Assembly (NCBI RefSeq): GCF_017301735.1
Contig: NZ_CP071090.1
Span: forward strand, 1,240,001 to 1,304,000
DNA: 64,000 bases
Direction of reading: 5' to 3'
DNA from: Pyxidicoccus parkwaysis
GTDB taxonomy: Bacteria > Myxococcota > Myxococcia > Myxococcales > Myxococcaceae
The notes beneath the pieces are model-generated. The model was not told where the DNA came from. It saw only the letters and a program-made list of their open reading frames with translations, and made no database searches. A program made the translations under genes and the position numbers. Of the stretch, positions 42,628-51,051 are shown piece after piece (position 1 is the first letter of the stretch; each line of letters opens with the position of its first letter).

Positions 42628-44838
42628 ATGCGTACTCGCCCCCCCTCCTGGAACAACGTTGCTGTCTGGTCTCTGGGAGCCGCGCTGCTTGCTTCCCCGG
42701 TCGTTGCTCACGCGGATTCGGCCAACCAGATAGACGACCTCTCGCTCGAGGAGCTCCTCAACCTCCAGGTGGACACCGTCACCCGCCGCATCCAGCCGCT
42801 GCTCTGGGCGCCGGCTCGCTCGGTCGTTGTCACTCGCAGCCAGATTCTGCAGCGACGCTACGTCAACCTGCGAGACCTCCTGCAGGACATGCCGGAGGTG
42901 GATGTCTTCACCAACTACTCGGCAGTGACACGGAGCGCGGTCTCCGTCCGCGGCCTGGTGGGGAACAACCGTTTCCTGGTCCTGGTCGACGGCGTCCGAA
43001 TCAACGCGATGACGGGCGACGAGGCTCCCGTCGAAGACAACTATCCGCTCTTCGACGCCGAGCGCGTGGAAGTCATCTACGGTCCTGCTTCCGCCATGTA
43101 CGGCGCCGACGCGCTGGTCGGCGTCATCAACATCGTCAGCAGGCGCGAGGAAGCCAGCCGCGGCTTCTCTGCCTCCGCTTCGTACGGGAGCGCCGACACG
43201 CGCTACGGCGCCGCCAAGCTGTTCACGAACATTGGCGAGCACGCCCGGCTGAGCCTCACGGCCCACAAGCACGCCTCGGATGCTCCGGACCTCGCCAGTG
43301 CCTATCGGGATGACTTCCAGGGCATCGGCGAGCTGAGAGATCCATTCACCGGGAACGTCCTGGCCTCGACTCCGGGCAACCACTTCAGCAACCAGGTGTC
43401 GAGCTACTCCATCGCCGCCCGGCTGACGCTCGATAAGGAGCTGACGGCCGGCTACGACATGCGGCAGTTCACCCAGCTCACGTCCGTGGGCATGAGGCCG
43501 GAGTACACCATCTACGGCGCGGCGGCCCCGCACCGGTGGCAGACCTTCTATCTGACGTATCGCAAGGACCTCCTCCCGAAGCTCGAGTCCAGCTCGGAGG
43601 TCAACTACTCCATCTTCACCAAGCTCCCGTCGTTCTCGTACAACAACGTGTATTCGGGGGGCGTGCCGCAATACAAATACTCGCGGAACACGTCCTTCAG
43701 CGTCAGGGAACAGCTGGCCTACCCGCTGACCCCCGACATCGACCTCGTGGCGGGAGTGTCCTGGGCGTACATCCAGGCGCTTCCCGAGACGGGCGCGCTC
43801 ACTGCCCCGTTCGACGAGGACCTGCCCTCGGGGGCGCAAGGGCAGACCATCTTCGGAACGTCCATTCCGTTCCCGAACTACGAGATCAGCTATCAGACGC
43901 TCGGCACCTACCTGCAGACCCAGGCTCAGCTCACGAGCAATCTGGCCGTCACGGCGGGCATGCGCTTCGACCACGACACCCGGTACGGCAGCACCTTCAA
44001 CCCGCGCGCGGGCGTCGTCTACCAATTCGCCTCGGGAAACACCGCGAAGCTGCTCTACGGCGAGGCCTTCCTCGCGCCGCCGCCCGCGTACCAATACGCC
44101 TTCTGGGGCTCGTTCGCGGGAACCGATACCAACACCGGCCGGCCTTTCGCCTACTGGTACCATGTCCCCAACGCCAACCTGGACCCGATGAAGGCGCGCA
44201 CGTTGGAGTTCGACTACTCGCTGCTGATGGCCAAGGACCTGCTCGTCGAGCTCGATGGCTACTTCAGCGCGGTGAATGGCATCACCGTCGCGCGCACGGT
44301 CGAAAGCCCCACCGAGTTCGCGGGTGCGGACATCCTGTCCTACGAGGAGTTCCGGAGCGAGGGCCGGGCCAGGCTCTACGGCGGAAACGTCTCGCTCCGC
44401 TACCAGCTGAAGCTGGGGGCCACGGAAATCGAGCCGTGGGGCTCCTTCAGCCTCTCGGCGGGGAAGAGCTTCGACAAGCCCGAGGATGGATGGACCGAGA
44501 TGCCGTTCAACGTGCCCTACAAGGTGAAGGGTGGCGTCACCGTGAAGCACGACAACTTCAGCTTCACCCCGCGGGTTCGCTGGGCCTCGCGGTCCACCCA
44601 GGCCCTGCGCAACCCGGAAGCGCCCTCCCACCGGCTGACCTCGCCCGCCCACGCGGTCGTCGATGTCGCGCTTCGCGCGGATGACGTCTTCGTCAAGGGG
44701 CTCTCCCTGGCCCTGGACGTCCGCAACGCGCTGAATGCCCGGTATTACATGCCGGGGGCCGGCGGCCCGCTGGAGTTCATCAACACGCCCCAGGACCCGC
44801 GCACGGCGATGCTGGAGCTGGCCTTCAACTACGACTAG
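42628..44838 (+). CDS. TonB-dependent receptor
   Basis: A 736-residue outer-membrane receptor. Signal peptide residues 1-29 end AHA. The plug domain has LRDLLQDMPEVDV, AVSVRGLVGNNRFLVLVDGVRIN and RVEVIYGPASAMYGADALVGVINIVSRR. A 22-strand barrel of normal length follows. It ends in ELAFNYD instead of a terminal aromatic residue, which is slightly unusual. No obvious N-terminal signalling domain or siderophore-specific feature is visible, so the ligand is unknown. I chose ATG 42628 over a start 37 codons earlier because the signal peptide begins here. It is the first gene of a cluster with a chemoreceptor, a YfiR-like protein and a GMC oxidoreductase. Confidence 0.9.
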   Translation: MRTRPPSWNNVAVWSLGAALLASPVVAHADSANQIDDLSLEELLNLQVDTVTRRIQPLLWAPARSVVVTRSQILQRRYVNLRDLLQDMPEVDVFTNYSAVTRSAVSVRGLVGNNRFLVLVDGVRINAMTGDEAPVEDNYPLFDAERVEVIYGPASAMYGADALVGVINIVSRREEASRGFSASASYGSADTRYGAAKLFTNIGEHARLSLTAHKHASDAPDLASAYRDDFQGIGELRDPFTGNVLASTPGNHFSNQVSSYSIAARLTLDKELTAGYDMRQFTQLTSVGMRPEYTIYGAAAPHRWQTFYLTYRKDLLPKLESSSEVNYSIFTKLPSFSYNNVYSGGVPQYKYSRNTSFSVREQLAYPLTPDIDLVAGVSWAYIQALPETGALTAPFDEDLPSGAQGQTIFGTSIPFPNYEISYQTLGTYLQTQAQLTSNLAVTAGMRFDHDTRYGSTFNPRAGVVYQFASGNTAKLLYGEAFLAPPPAYQYAFWGSFAGTDTNTGRPFAYWYHVPNANLDPMKARTLEFDYSLLMAKDLLVELDGYFSAVNGITVARTVESPTEFAGADILSYEEFRSEGRARLYGGNVSLRYQLKLGATEIEPWGSFSLSAGKSFDKPEDGWTEMPFNVPYKVKGGVTVKHDNFSFTPRVRWASRSTQALRNPEAPSHRLTSPAHAVVDVALRADDVFVKGLSLALDVRNALNARYYMPGAGGPLEFINTPQDPRTAMLELAFNYD

Positions 44839-45103
44839 GCGCGCGAGGGACCGAGGAGGGCTGCGGACGGGTTCCTCCTGAGTTGGCTCACCAGCCATCC
44901 GAGCAGGCAATGACAGCCTGTCTGCTCGGAGCTGGACGCAACGAATGAGACATTCGTCCGCGATAACAGTTTTCATGGGTCGCCAGGAGAAGGCGGGTGC
45001 TTTCAACTGGCAGGGGGCTTGCCTGGCCTGAGTCGCGGGTCGGGGAGGCCATGGCTGAGTGCGTGTGGTCGTATCTACCGAGCCGAGGGCGTTGCTTCTC
45101 CCC

Positions 45104-46711
45104 ATGCGGATGCTTTTTCAGCGGCAATCACTGCGGGTCAAATTCGTTGCACTGGTGGCGGCGCTTCTGGCTGCGATTGCATTGTTTCTCCTGGCGTTCT
45201 TCCCAGCGCGGCTCGACTCACTAGCGCGGGCCTCCGTGGAGGAGCGGGCCGTGGGCATCGCCACGGTGCTGTCGGCCGCCGTGGCCCCGGCGCTCGACTT
45301 CGATGACGTGGCGCGTGCGGAGGAGCTGATCAGCGGTCTGGCGGGCACGCCGGGCGCGGAGTACGCGCTCGTCCTTCGCGAGGATGGCAGCCAGATGGCG
45401 TCGTGGAAGCCCGAGGCCGCTCCTGACCCGGCCTCCCTGCCCAGGGCGTCCGACACCCAGTCCCAGGTCTCCTCCTCCGAGCAGGACATCCACGTGGCCG
45501 TGGCCGTGAGCGGCCGCACCGGCGCCCGCGGACAACTGGTGCTCGGCTTCAGCCTCCAGACGCTCCACGCCCAGCGTCGCAGCAACCTGTTGGTCGTCGG
45601 ACTCGTCTCCGGGCTGGTGTTCCTCGTGGGGCTCGGGTTGACCTTCCTGGTGGGCACCCAGGTGGTGCGCCCGGTGGAGCGGCTCCGCGCGGTGGCGCAG
45701 CACATCTCCCAGGGGGACCTGGTCACGGCCGAGCTGGCGCTCGGCGGCGCCGAAGCGGTCGAACGTCAGGCGAGCGCCTACGGCTCCTCGCTTCAGCGTC
45801 GCACCTCCTCCGACGAGCTCGAGCAGCTCGCCGGCTCGTTCGCGCTGATGCTCACCCAGCTGCGTCGCGCCACAAGGACTCTCCAGGAGGCCGCTTCCCG
45901 GCTCTCCGAGCACACCACCACGCTGAAGGTGGTGTCGCAGGAGCAGGAGGGCATGGTGCGAGACCAGGCACGCGCCATCCAGGGCACCCAGGCTTCGGCA
46001 CAGGAACTCCGCCTGACCGCGGATTTGGCCACCCAGCGCGCCGAGGCGGTGCTCGGGGTCGCCGCTCGGGCCGAGTCCATCGGGACCTCCGGAGAGAGCG
46101 GCATCGAGAAGAGCCTCCAGGGGTTGAGCCACATCCGCAATCAGGTGGAGCAGATTGCCGAGCGCATCACGAGCCTGGACGCGCACGCCCAGCGGATTGG
46201 CAACATCACTTCCACGGTGAAGGACCTGGCGGACCAGTCGAACATGCTCGCGCTCAACGCTTCGATTGAAGCCGCGCGAGCCGGTGAGCACGGCAAGGGC
46301 TTCATGGTGGTCGCTCGAGAGGTGCGCAGCCTCGCGGACCAGTCCATCCAGCGCACCGTGGAGGTCCGCAAGCTCCTCGGTGACATCATCGAGTCCATCC
46401 GCGCCGCGGTCTCCATCACCGAGAGCGGTTCGGTTCAGGTGTCGCAGGGGCTCGAGAGCGTCCAGTCCTCGGGTGAGAACCTCCGGGAGCTGACGCGCAT
46501 CGTGAAGGCCAACCGCGAGGCCGTGGAGCAGATCGCCAGCGCGGTCTCCCAGCAGAACGTCGGTATCACCCACATCTTCTCGGCCATCGATGACCTCGGA
46601 GGTCAGATGGGCCAGACCGTTGCACGACTCGAGTCCACGGCGAATGCCATCACCGTCGTCCAGGACGTCTCGAAGGCCGTGCTCGACGTCGCCAATCACT
46701 ATCGCATCTGA
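45104..46711 (+). CDS. methyl-accepting chemotaxis-like transducer with HAMP
   Basis: A 535-residue protein. TM1 spans about 10-33, a ~125-residue periplasmic sensor follows, and TM2 is at about 166-190. HAMP (RPVERLRAVAQHISQGDL) and a long signalling coiled coil come next. The hairpin tip reads DLADQSNMLALNASIEAARAGEHGKGF followed by VVAREVRSLADQS (given here in pieces), the MCP consensus. There is no CheR-binding C-terminal pentapeptide. ATG 45104 is preferred over 45059, which lacks a ribosome site. It lies between a TonB receptor and a YfiR-like gene, so it may signal receptor occupancy to a Che or Frz-like pathway (inference). Confidence 0.9.
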   Translation: MRMLFQRQSLRVKFVALVAALLAAIALFLLAFFPARLDSLARASVEERAVGIATVLSAAVAPALDFDDVARAEELISGLAGTPGAEYALVLREDGSQMASWKPEAAPDPASLPRASDTQSQVSSSEQDIHVAVAVSGRTGARGQLVLGFSLQTLHAQRRSNLLVVGLVSGLVFLVGLGLTFLVGTQVVRPVERLRAVAQHISQGDLVTAELALGGAEAVERQASAYGSSLQRRTSSDELEQLAGSFALMLTQLRRATRTLQEAASRLSEHTTTLKVVSQEQEGMVRDQARAIQGTQASAQELRLTADLATQRAEAVLGVAARAESIGTSGESGIEKSLQGLSHIRNQVEQIAERITSLDAHAQRIGNITSTVKDLADQSNMLALNASIEAARAGEHGKGFMVVAREVRSLADQSIQRTVEVRKLLGDIIESIRAAVSITESGSVQVSQGLESVQSSGENLRELTRIVKANREAVEQIASAVSQQNVGITHIFSAIDDLGGQMGQTVARLESTANAITVVQDVSKAVLDVANHYRI

Positions 46712-46742
46712 CTTCTTCTCCTCCGCTTCGGACAGAGACCCG

Positions 46743-47348
46743 ATGACTCCCTCGAATCCAGACCGTCCCCGCCTGCGCCATCTTGCTTCCGGCTGGGCCC
46801 TGCTCCCCCTGGTCATCCTGGCGAGCGGCCGCGCCGGAGCGGACCCCCTCGTGGACCGGCAGGCCGTCATCACGCTCCGGGCCCTTGCCTACGACAACAA
46901 CCTCGCCAAGCGCGCGGGGGGCTCGCTGGCCGTGGCGGTGCTCTACAAGGAGGGCCACGCCAACTCCGTCGACAGCTCCAGGAAATGGACGGAGGCCTTG
47001 GGCAAGCTGGGGACGCTCAAGGTCCAGGGGATGTCTCTCCAGGTCGTGAGGCTGGCCTACACCGATGCGGCGGCGCTCAAGGGCGCCGTCGCGGCACAGG
47101 GGCTCGACGCGCTCTTCGTATGCGAAGGGCTCGAGGCCGAGGTCGAAGCGCTCAAGACCCTCAGCCGCGCGGCGAAGGTGCTCACCATCACGAGCTCCGC
47201 GGCCCTGGTCGAGAAGGGGCTCTCGCTGGGGATTGTCCTTTCTGGAGACAAGAACACCATCCTCATCAATGCGCAGGCCAGCGCCGAGGAGGGAGTCTCC
47301 TTCGGCAGCGACCTGCTCCGCCTGGCGACGATGGTGAAGCAGCCATGA
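46743..47348 (+). CDS. YfiR-family (DUF4154) periplasmic protein
   Basis: A 201-residue protein. A signal peptide (about residues 10-33, ending AGA) precedes a small alpha/beta domain. It has AVAVLYKEGHANS, the central LDALFVCEGL and ITSSAALVEKGLSLGIVLSGDKNTILIN, which match the YfiR/DUF4154 fold. YfiR proteins bind and inhibit the periplasmic domain of membrane signal transducers; here the neighbouring transducer is a chemoreceptor-like protein and not a diguanylate cyclase. The stop overlaps the next ATG by four bases. Confidence 0.78.
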   Translation: MTPSNPDRPRLRHLASGWALLPLVILASGRAGADPLVDRQAVITLRALAYDNNLAKRAGGSLAVAVLYKEGHANSVDSSRKWTEALGKLGTLKVQGMSLQVVRLAYTDAAALKGAVAAQGLDALFVCEGLEAEVEALKTLSRAAKVLTITSSAALVEKGLSLGIVLSGDKNTILINAQASAEEGVSFGSDLLRLATMVKQP

Positions 47349-48982
47349 CGAAGAAAACCTCCGCCCCACCGACTGGCAAGGAACACCTCATCCAACAGCT
47401 TCAGGAGGGGAAGCTCTCCCGCCGTGGCTTCCTGACGCTGCTCGGCCTGACGGCCACGGCAGTGGGAACGCAGACGCTCTTCAGTTGCTCGGAACCCACC
47501 TCGGAATACGACTACATCATCGTGGGTGCGGGCTCAGCGGGATGCGCGCTGGCCGCGAGGCTGCTCACGCGCTCCAACGCACGCATCCTGCTGATAGAGG
47601 CGGGCGGCTCGAACGACCGCGAGGAGGTCCGCGACTTCACCCAGGCCTGGAAGCTGACGCTGCCCGACTCCGAGCTGGATTGGGGCTACAAGTCCATTCC
47701 CCAGCGAGAGCTGCTGGACAAGCCGCAGTCCTACTCCAGCGGCAAGGTGGCGGGCGGAAGCAGCTCCATCAACGGCATGGTCTGGGTGCATGGCAACGCG
47801 GGCGACTTCGACGGCTGGGCCGCCGCGGGATGCACTGGCTGGGACTTCCAGGGCGTGCAGCCCTCCTTCGAGATGGTGCGTGCGGCGGTCCAGCCGACCT
47901 CGGCGCTGACGGCCCGCGGTGCGCTCTCCCAGGCCATGGTCCAGGCCTTCGCGAACCTCGGCCATCCGTCCAATCCGGACTACAACGGCGCGCAGCAGCT
48001 CGGCGTGGGCTACACCCAGTTGAACGTGACGGAGGACGGCCGGCGCCTGGATGCCTTCTCCTCCCTCCTGGCACCGAGTGTCGGCGACTCCCGGCTGAGC
48101 ATCCTCCTGGGTGCCCACGTGAAGCGCATCGCCCTGCGCGGCAAGAAGGCCGAGGGGGTGGTCCTGGACCAGGACGGCGTGGAGCAGACGCTGAAGGCTT
48201 CGCGCGAGGTCATCGTCTGCGCGGGCACCATCCAGACGCCGCAGTTGCTGATGCTCTCGGGGATTGGCGACCCGGCGGAGCTGTCGCCCCATGGCATCCC
48301 GGTGGTGGCGGCGGTGCCGGGCGTGGGAAGGAACCTGCACGACCACCTCATCTCGGTGGCGGTGAGGAAGCTGCGGCAGCCGGAGCCGGCTGCGCATACC
48401 ACCACCATGGACGTGAGCGTCTTCTTCGGAGCGGGCCCGCGCCCGGGCATGCCGAAGTTCCAGGTCCAGGCGTATTACATGCGGTATGGCTGGGCTTCCT
48501 ATCCCTCCGAAGCGGTGGCGTTGGGGCTCATCAACCTGCACCCGACGAGCCGTGGGACGGTGAAGCTGCGCTCGGCGGACTTCAACGACGCACCGCTCAT
48601 CGATCCGAACTTCCTGGGCACGTCCGAGGACATGGCCAACCAGCTCGAGGGCTACAAGGCCATCCGGCAGATGCTCGGAGCGCCCGGGCTGCGCGACTGG
48701 CTGGAGGACGTGGAGCACACGCCAGGGCCTGACGTCTCCACGGATGAGCAGCTCCAGGAGGCGCTCCGGAAGTTCTCCGAGAGCGACTACCATTCCGTGG
48801 GGACGTGCCGGATGGGCACGGATGACCTGGCGGTGGTGGACCCGCTGCTCCGGGTCAGGGATGTGCAGGGGCTGCGACTGGCGAGCGCCGCCGTCATGCC
48901 CACCGTCCCCTCGGGGAACACCAACGCGGCGTCCATGATGGTCGGAGATCGCGCTGGCAGGCTGCTGCTCGAGACGGACTGA
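47345..48982 (+). CDS. Tat-exported GMC-family oxidoreductase (lipoprotein)
   Basis: A 545-residue FAD enzyme. A twin-arginine signal SRRGFL is at residues 25-30, followed by a lipobox-like LFSC (Cys48), so the protein is probably exported folded with FAD and lipidated. The Rossmann motif DYIIVGAGSAGCALAARLL, GGSSSINGMVWVHG and the C-terminal YHSVGTCRMG and PSGNTNAASMMVGDRA carry the catalytic His and Asn of GMC alcohol dehydrogenases or oxidases. The substrate is unknown. It is translationally coupled to the YfiR-like gene and ends the cluster begun by the TonB receptor. Confidence 0.9.
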   Translation: MTKKTSAPPTGKEHLIQQLQEGKLSRRGFLTLLGLTATAVGTQTLFSCSEPTSEYDYIIVGAGSAGCALAARLLTRSNARILLIEAGGSNDREEVRDFTQAWKLTLPDSELDWGYKSIPQRELLDKPQSYSSGKVAGGSSSINGMVWVHGNAGDFDGWAAAGCTGWDFQGVQPSFEMVRAAVQPTSALTARGALSQAMVQAFANLGHPSNPDYNGAQQLGVGYTQLNVTEDGRRLDAFSSLLAPSVGDSRLSILLGAHVKRIALRGKKAEGVVLDQDGVEQTLKASREVIVCAGTIQTPQLLMLSGIGDPAELSPHGIPVVAAVPGVGRNLHDHLISVAVRKLRQPEPAAHTTTMDVSVFFGAGPRPGMPKFQVQAYYMRYGWASYPSEAVALGLINLHPTSRGTVKLRSADFNDAPLIDPNFLGTSEDMANQLEGYKAIRQMLGAPGLRDWLEDVEHTPGPDVSTDEQLQEALRKFSESDYHSVGTCRMGTDDLAVVDPLLRVRDVQGLRLASAAVMPTVPSGNTNAASMMVGDRAGRLLLETD

Positions 48983-49022
48983 GCAGGGGCCGGAGTTCGC
49001 GCCTCTCACATCCAAGCTTCCG

Positions 49023-49500
49023 ATGAAGACGCCCAGCGTCATCGGGGGAGGAGCCGTACAGGTCGTCGGCACCGGGCGGTTCGCGCTCCGCGGAATGAGC
49101 CTCGGCGGTCACCCGCGGCGCATCCGGCCCGATGCGAAGTGGCGGCCGCTCACCACGCGCGACGAGGCCACCCGGTTGGTCGAGCGGCTCATCCAGCGCA
49201 GGTTCGACGGGCCGTCCGCGCCGGTGCCACTCGATTTGACGTACTACGAGCTCCAGTCCACGCTCGGGCAGTTGCCGCTCGCGGAGACTGTCGACCTGCA
49301 TGGCCGCGCCCTGTTCGCGGCGTCCTCGCTCGAGCCCGAGGTGTGCATGGCCGTACAGCGCGTCTGCGAGGTTCGCGCCCGGCGACACCCTCCAGCACGT
49401 CAAGTTCGGCATCGGCACGGTGATTCGCGTCCGTGACGACAGCAAGATCGACGTCAGCTTCGCCGATGACACGCGCACGCTTGTGCACGGCAAGAAGTGA
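49023..49500 (+). pseudogene. frameshifted hypothetical gene
   Basis: The frame from the ATG at 49023 encodes KWRPLTTRDEATRLVERLIQ and DLTYYELQSTLGQLPLAE, continuing to about 49370. The coherent continuation, RFAPGDTLQHVKFGIGTVIR ending DDTRTLVHGKK, lies in a different frame that stops at 49500. The C-terminal part resembles a small beta-barrel domain common in myxobacterial hypotheticals. A single indel near 49370-49380 would restore one ~158-residue protein. It is either a true frameshift or a sequencing error; the family is not recognised. From 49501 to 49717 I see no gene. Confidence 0.6.
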
Positions 49501-49717
49501 AGTTTCCAGGTACGAGCGCCGTAAGGCGCTGGGGGACGCCGCCCAGGCCGGCGAACTGGTGGCGCTGCCAATGCACGAGGTGCTGCGCCTTCTGGTGTCC
49601 ACGCCCGCGGAGTTTTCCGGTCGTGAGCGAGCGTCTCGCTCTGTGGCCCCCTCTCACGGAAGAGATTCAAACTCGAATAGCGTTGAGCTCCGGAATTGCC
49701 GTGCTATCCATTTGGAC

Positions 49718-50355
49718 ATGCCGAAGCTGACGTGCACGGTGCTGGCGGTGCTGCTGGTGGGCGCGGCGGGCTGTGGCTCGGCCACGGTGAGTAGCAGCGG
49801 CAAGCCCGCCTCCGCGAAGTGGATCGGGCCCACGTTGCCCTCGCCTGCTGGCGGCACGATTCAGACGACCATCTATTACGGCCCCTGGCAGTGCTGCGTG
49901 GATGGCTCGCTGCGAGCGACAGCGCGCCTCGCAGGGCCATACGTTACTGGGGTGCATCTGGGTGGCGGATATCAAAGGCGATTGGCACGGGCGCTTCGCC
50001 TTCTTCTTCCCAGCAGAGGCGGGTGGACGAGTGGCGCTCACCCACTGCTGCTGCGACTACCCCGAGCTACCGCCAAGCCAGACGGAACTCCTGTGGAAGA
50101 CATGGGAGAATGCTCGCCGTAGCTTCCGGAAAGCGTGGGGCGAAGAGTTCGGCGCGTGGCCGAAGACAGGTGGAGACAACTGGCCTGGGCACCACATCTT
50201 CGACCTGATGCATGGCGGCGACCCAACGGCACCCGGCAATGTCCTTCCGCTTCCCCCGGGACGTCCACGAGGTCATCAACCAGGCGTACCCCGCGTGCTA
50301 CGCCAAGGACGGCAAGTGGCGAGCCATCGGGCCTGACCTGCCGTACTCGGACTAG
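49718..50355 (+). pseudogene. SitA-like lipoprotein nuclease toxin, two frameshifts
   Basis: The start gives a lipoprotein signal (LAVLLVGAAGC, Cys19), then TTIYYGPWQC. Near 49890-49905 the coherent sequence moves to a second frame: GHTLLGCIWVADIKGDWHGR, ALTHCCCDYPE, SFRKAWGEEFGAWP, then NWPGHHIFDLMHGGDPTAPG. In the CCCCCGGG run near 50258 it moves again, to DVHEVINQAYPACYAKDG and WRAIGPDLPYSD, with TAG at 50353-50355. The GHHIxDLxHGG core suggests an HNH/His-Me-type nuclease. The layout (lipobox, Cys-rich middle, nuclease-like C-terminus, immunity gene next) fits myxobacterial SitA toxins spread by outer-membrane exchange. The frameshifts may be real or sequencing errors. Confidence 0.65.
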
Positions 50356-50358
50356 CCA

Positions 50359-50808
50359 ATGTGGCAACTGCTCGAAGAGGTTTCACGCAGCCATTTCCCG
50401 AATCCGCCGGCGACGCCGGCCCAGCTCGCGGAGTTCGAGACGCGTATGGGTTGGCAGCTCGATGCCGACCTGCGCGCTTTCTACCTGCACTGCGACGGGG
50501 CGACGCTGTTCGTGCCTCGGGACGCCGACCCCAACTACCGCATCCTCTCTCTGGCGGAGATACCGCAAGTCACCACTCGATTTCGGCGGAGGGATGGCTC
50601 GCCAATGACCGCGTCCTGGTACCCCGTCGTGGACTGCGAGGACTCGGACTACGTCCTCGTCGACGTCGCGAAGCCCGCCCCCTTCCCGCTGCTGGATGCG
50701 TGGCATGAGGCGTACCCGCGTCGCGTGCGGCAGATTGCCGCGTCGTTCAGCGAGTTCCTGGAACGAGCATTGCGCAGCAATGACCACCTCTACTGGCTGG
50801 GCGAATAG
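50359..50808 (+). CDS. SMI1/KNR4-family immunity protein
   Basis: A 149-residue soluble protein. PATPAQLAEFETRMGWQLDADLRAFYLHCDGA is the N-terminal SMI1/KNR4 pattern, followed by ILSLAEI and a Trp/Tyr-rich core ending FLERALRSNDHLYWLG. SUKH/SMI1 proteins neutralise cognate toxins in polymorphic toxin systems. The ATG lies 3 bp after the toxin stop codon, a typical toxin-immunity spacing. The gene is intact although the toxin reading frame is broken. Confidence 0.85.
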   Translation: MWQLLEEVSRSHFPNPPATPAQLAEFETRMGWQLDADLRAFYLHCDGATLFVPRDADPNYRILSLAEIPQVTTRFRRRDGSPMTASWYPVVDCEDSDYVLVDVAKPAPFPLLDAWHEAYPRRVRQIAASFSEFLERALRSNDHLYWLGE

Positions 50809-51051
50809 AGCGCCAGACCGGGGCTGGCGTCCTCGTTCAGCGCATCAGGTCGCTTGGAAGCTGGGACGCTACAGGTGGAAGGATGAGCAGCGGCTCGCTC
50901 ATCTGCACCGATTCCGCACCCTGCGGGAGTACCTTCGCCTTCCAGATGCGCACGTGCAGGGTGTGGGCCATGGAATTCAACGGGAGCGTCTTGTCGGGCG
51001 GATAGACACCAGGGGTTGTCACAACCGCTCGGGCTACCCGGTCTTCAGGGC

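Noticed and set aside
42583..45105. 840-codon minus-strand frame opposite the TonB receptor
   Set aside because: The plus strand has a plug domain and signal peptide. The minus translation lacks any motif.
49683..49710. TTGAGC-N16-TATCCA promoter before the SitA-like gene
   Set aside because: The match is moderate, and a start 7-8 bp before the ATG would make the transcript leaderless. It is not strong enough to list as a feature.
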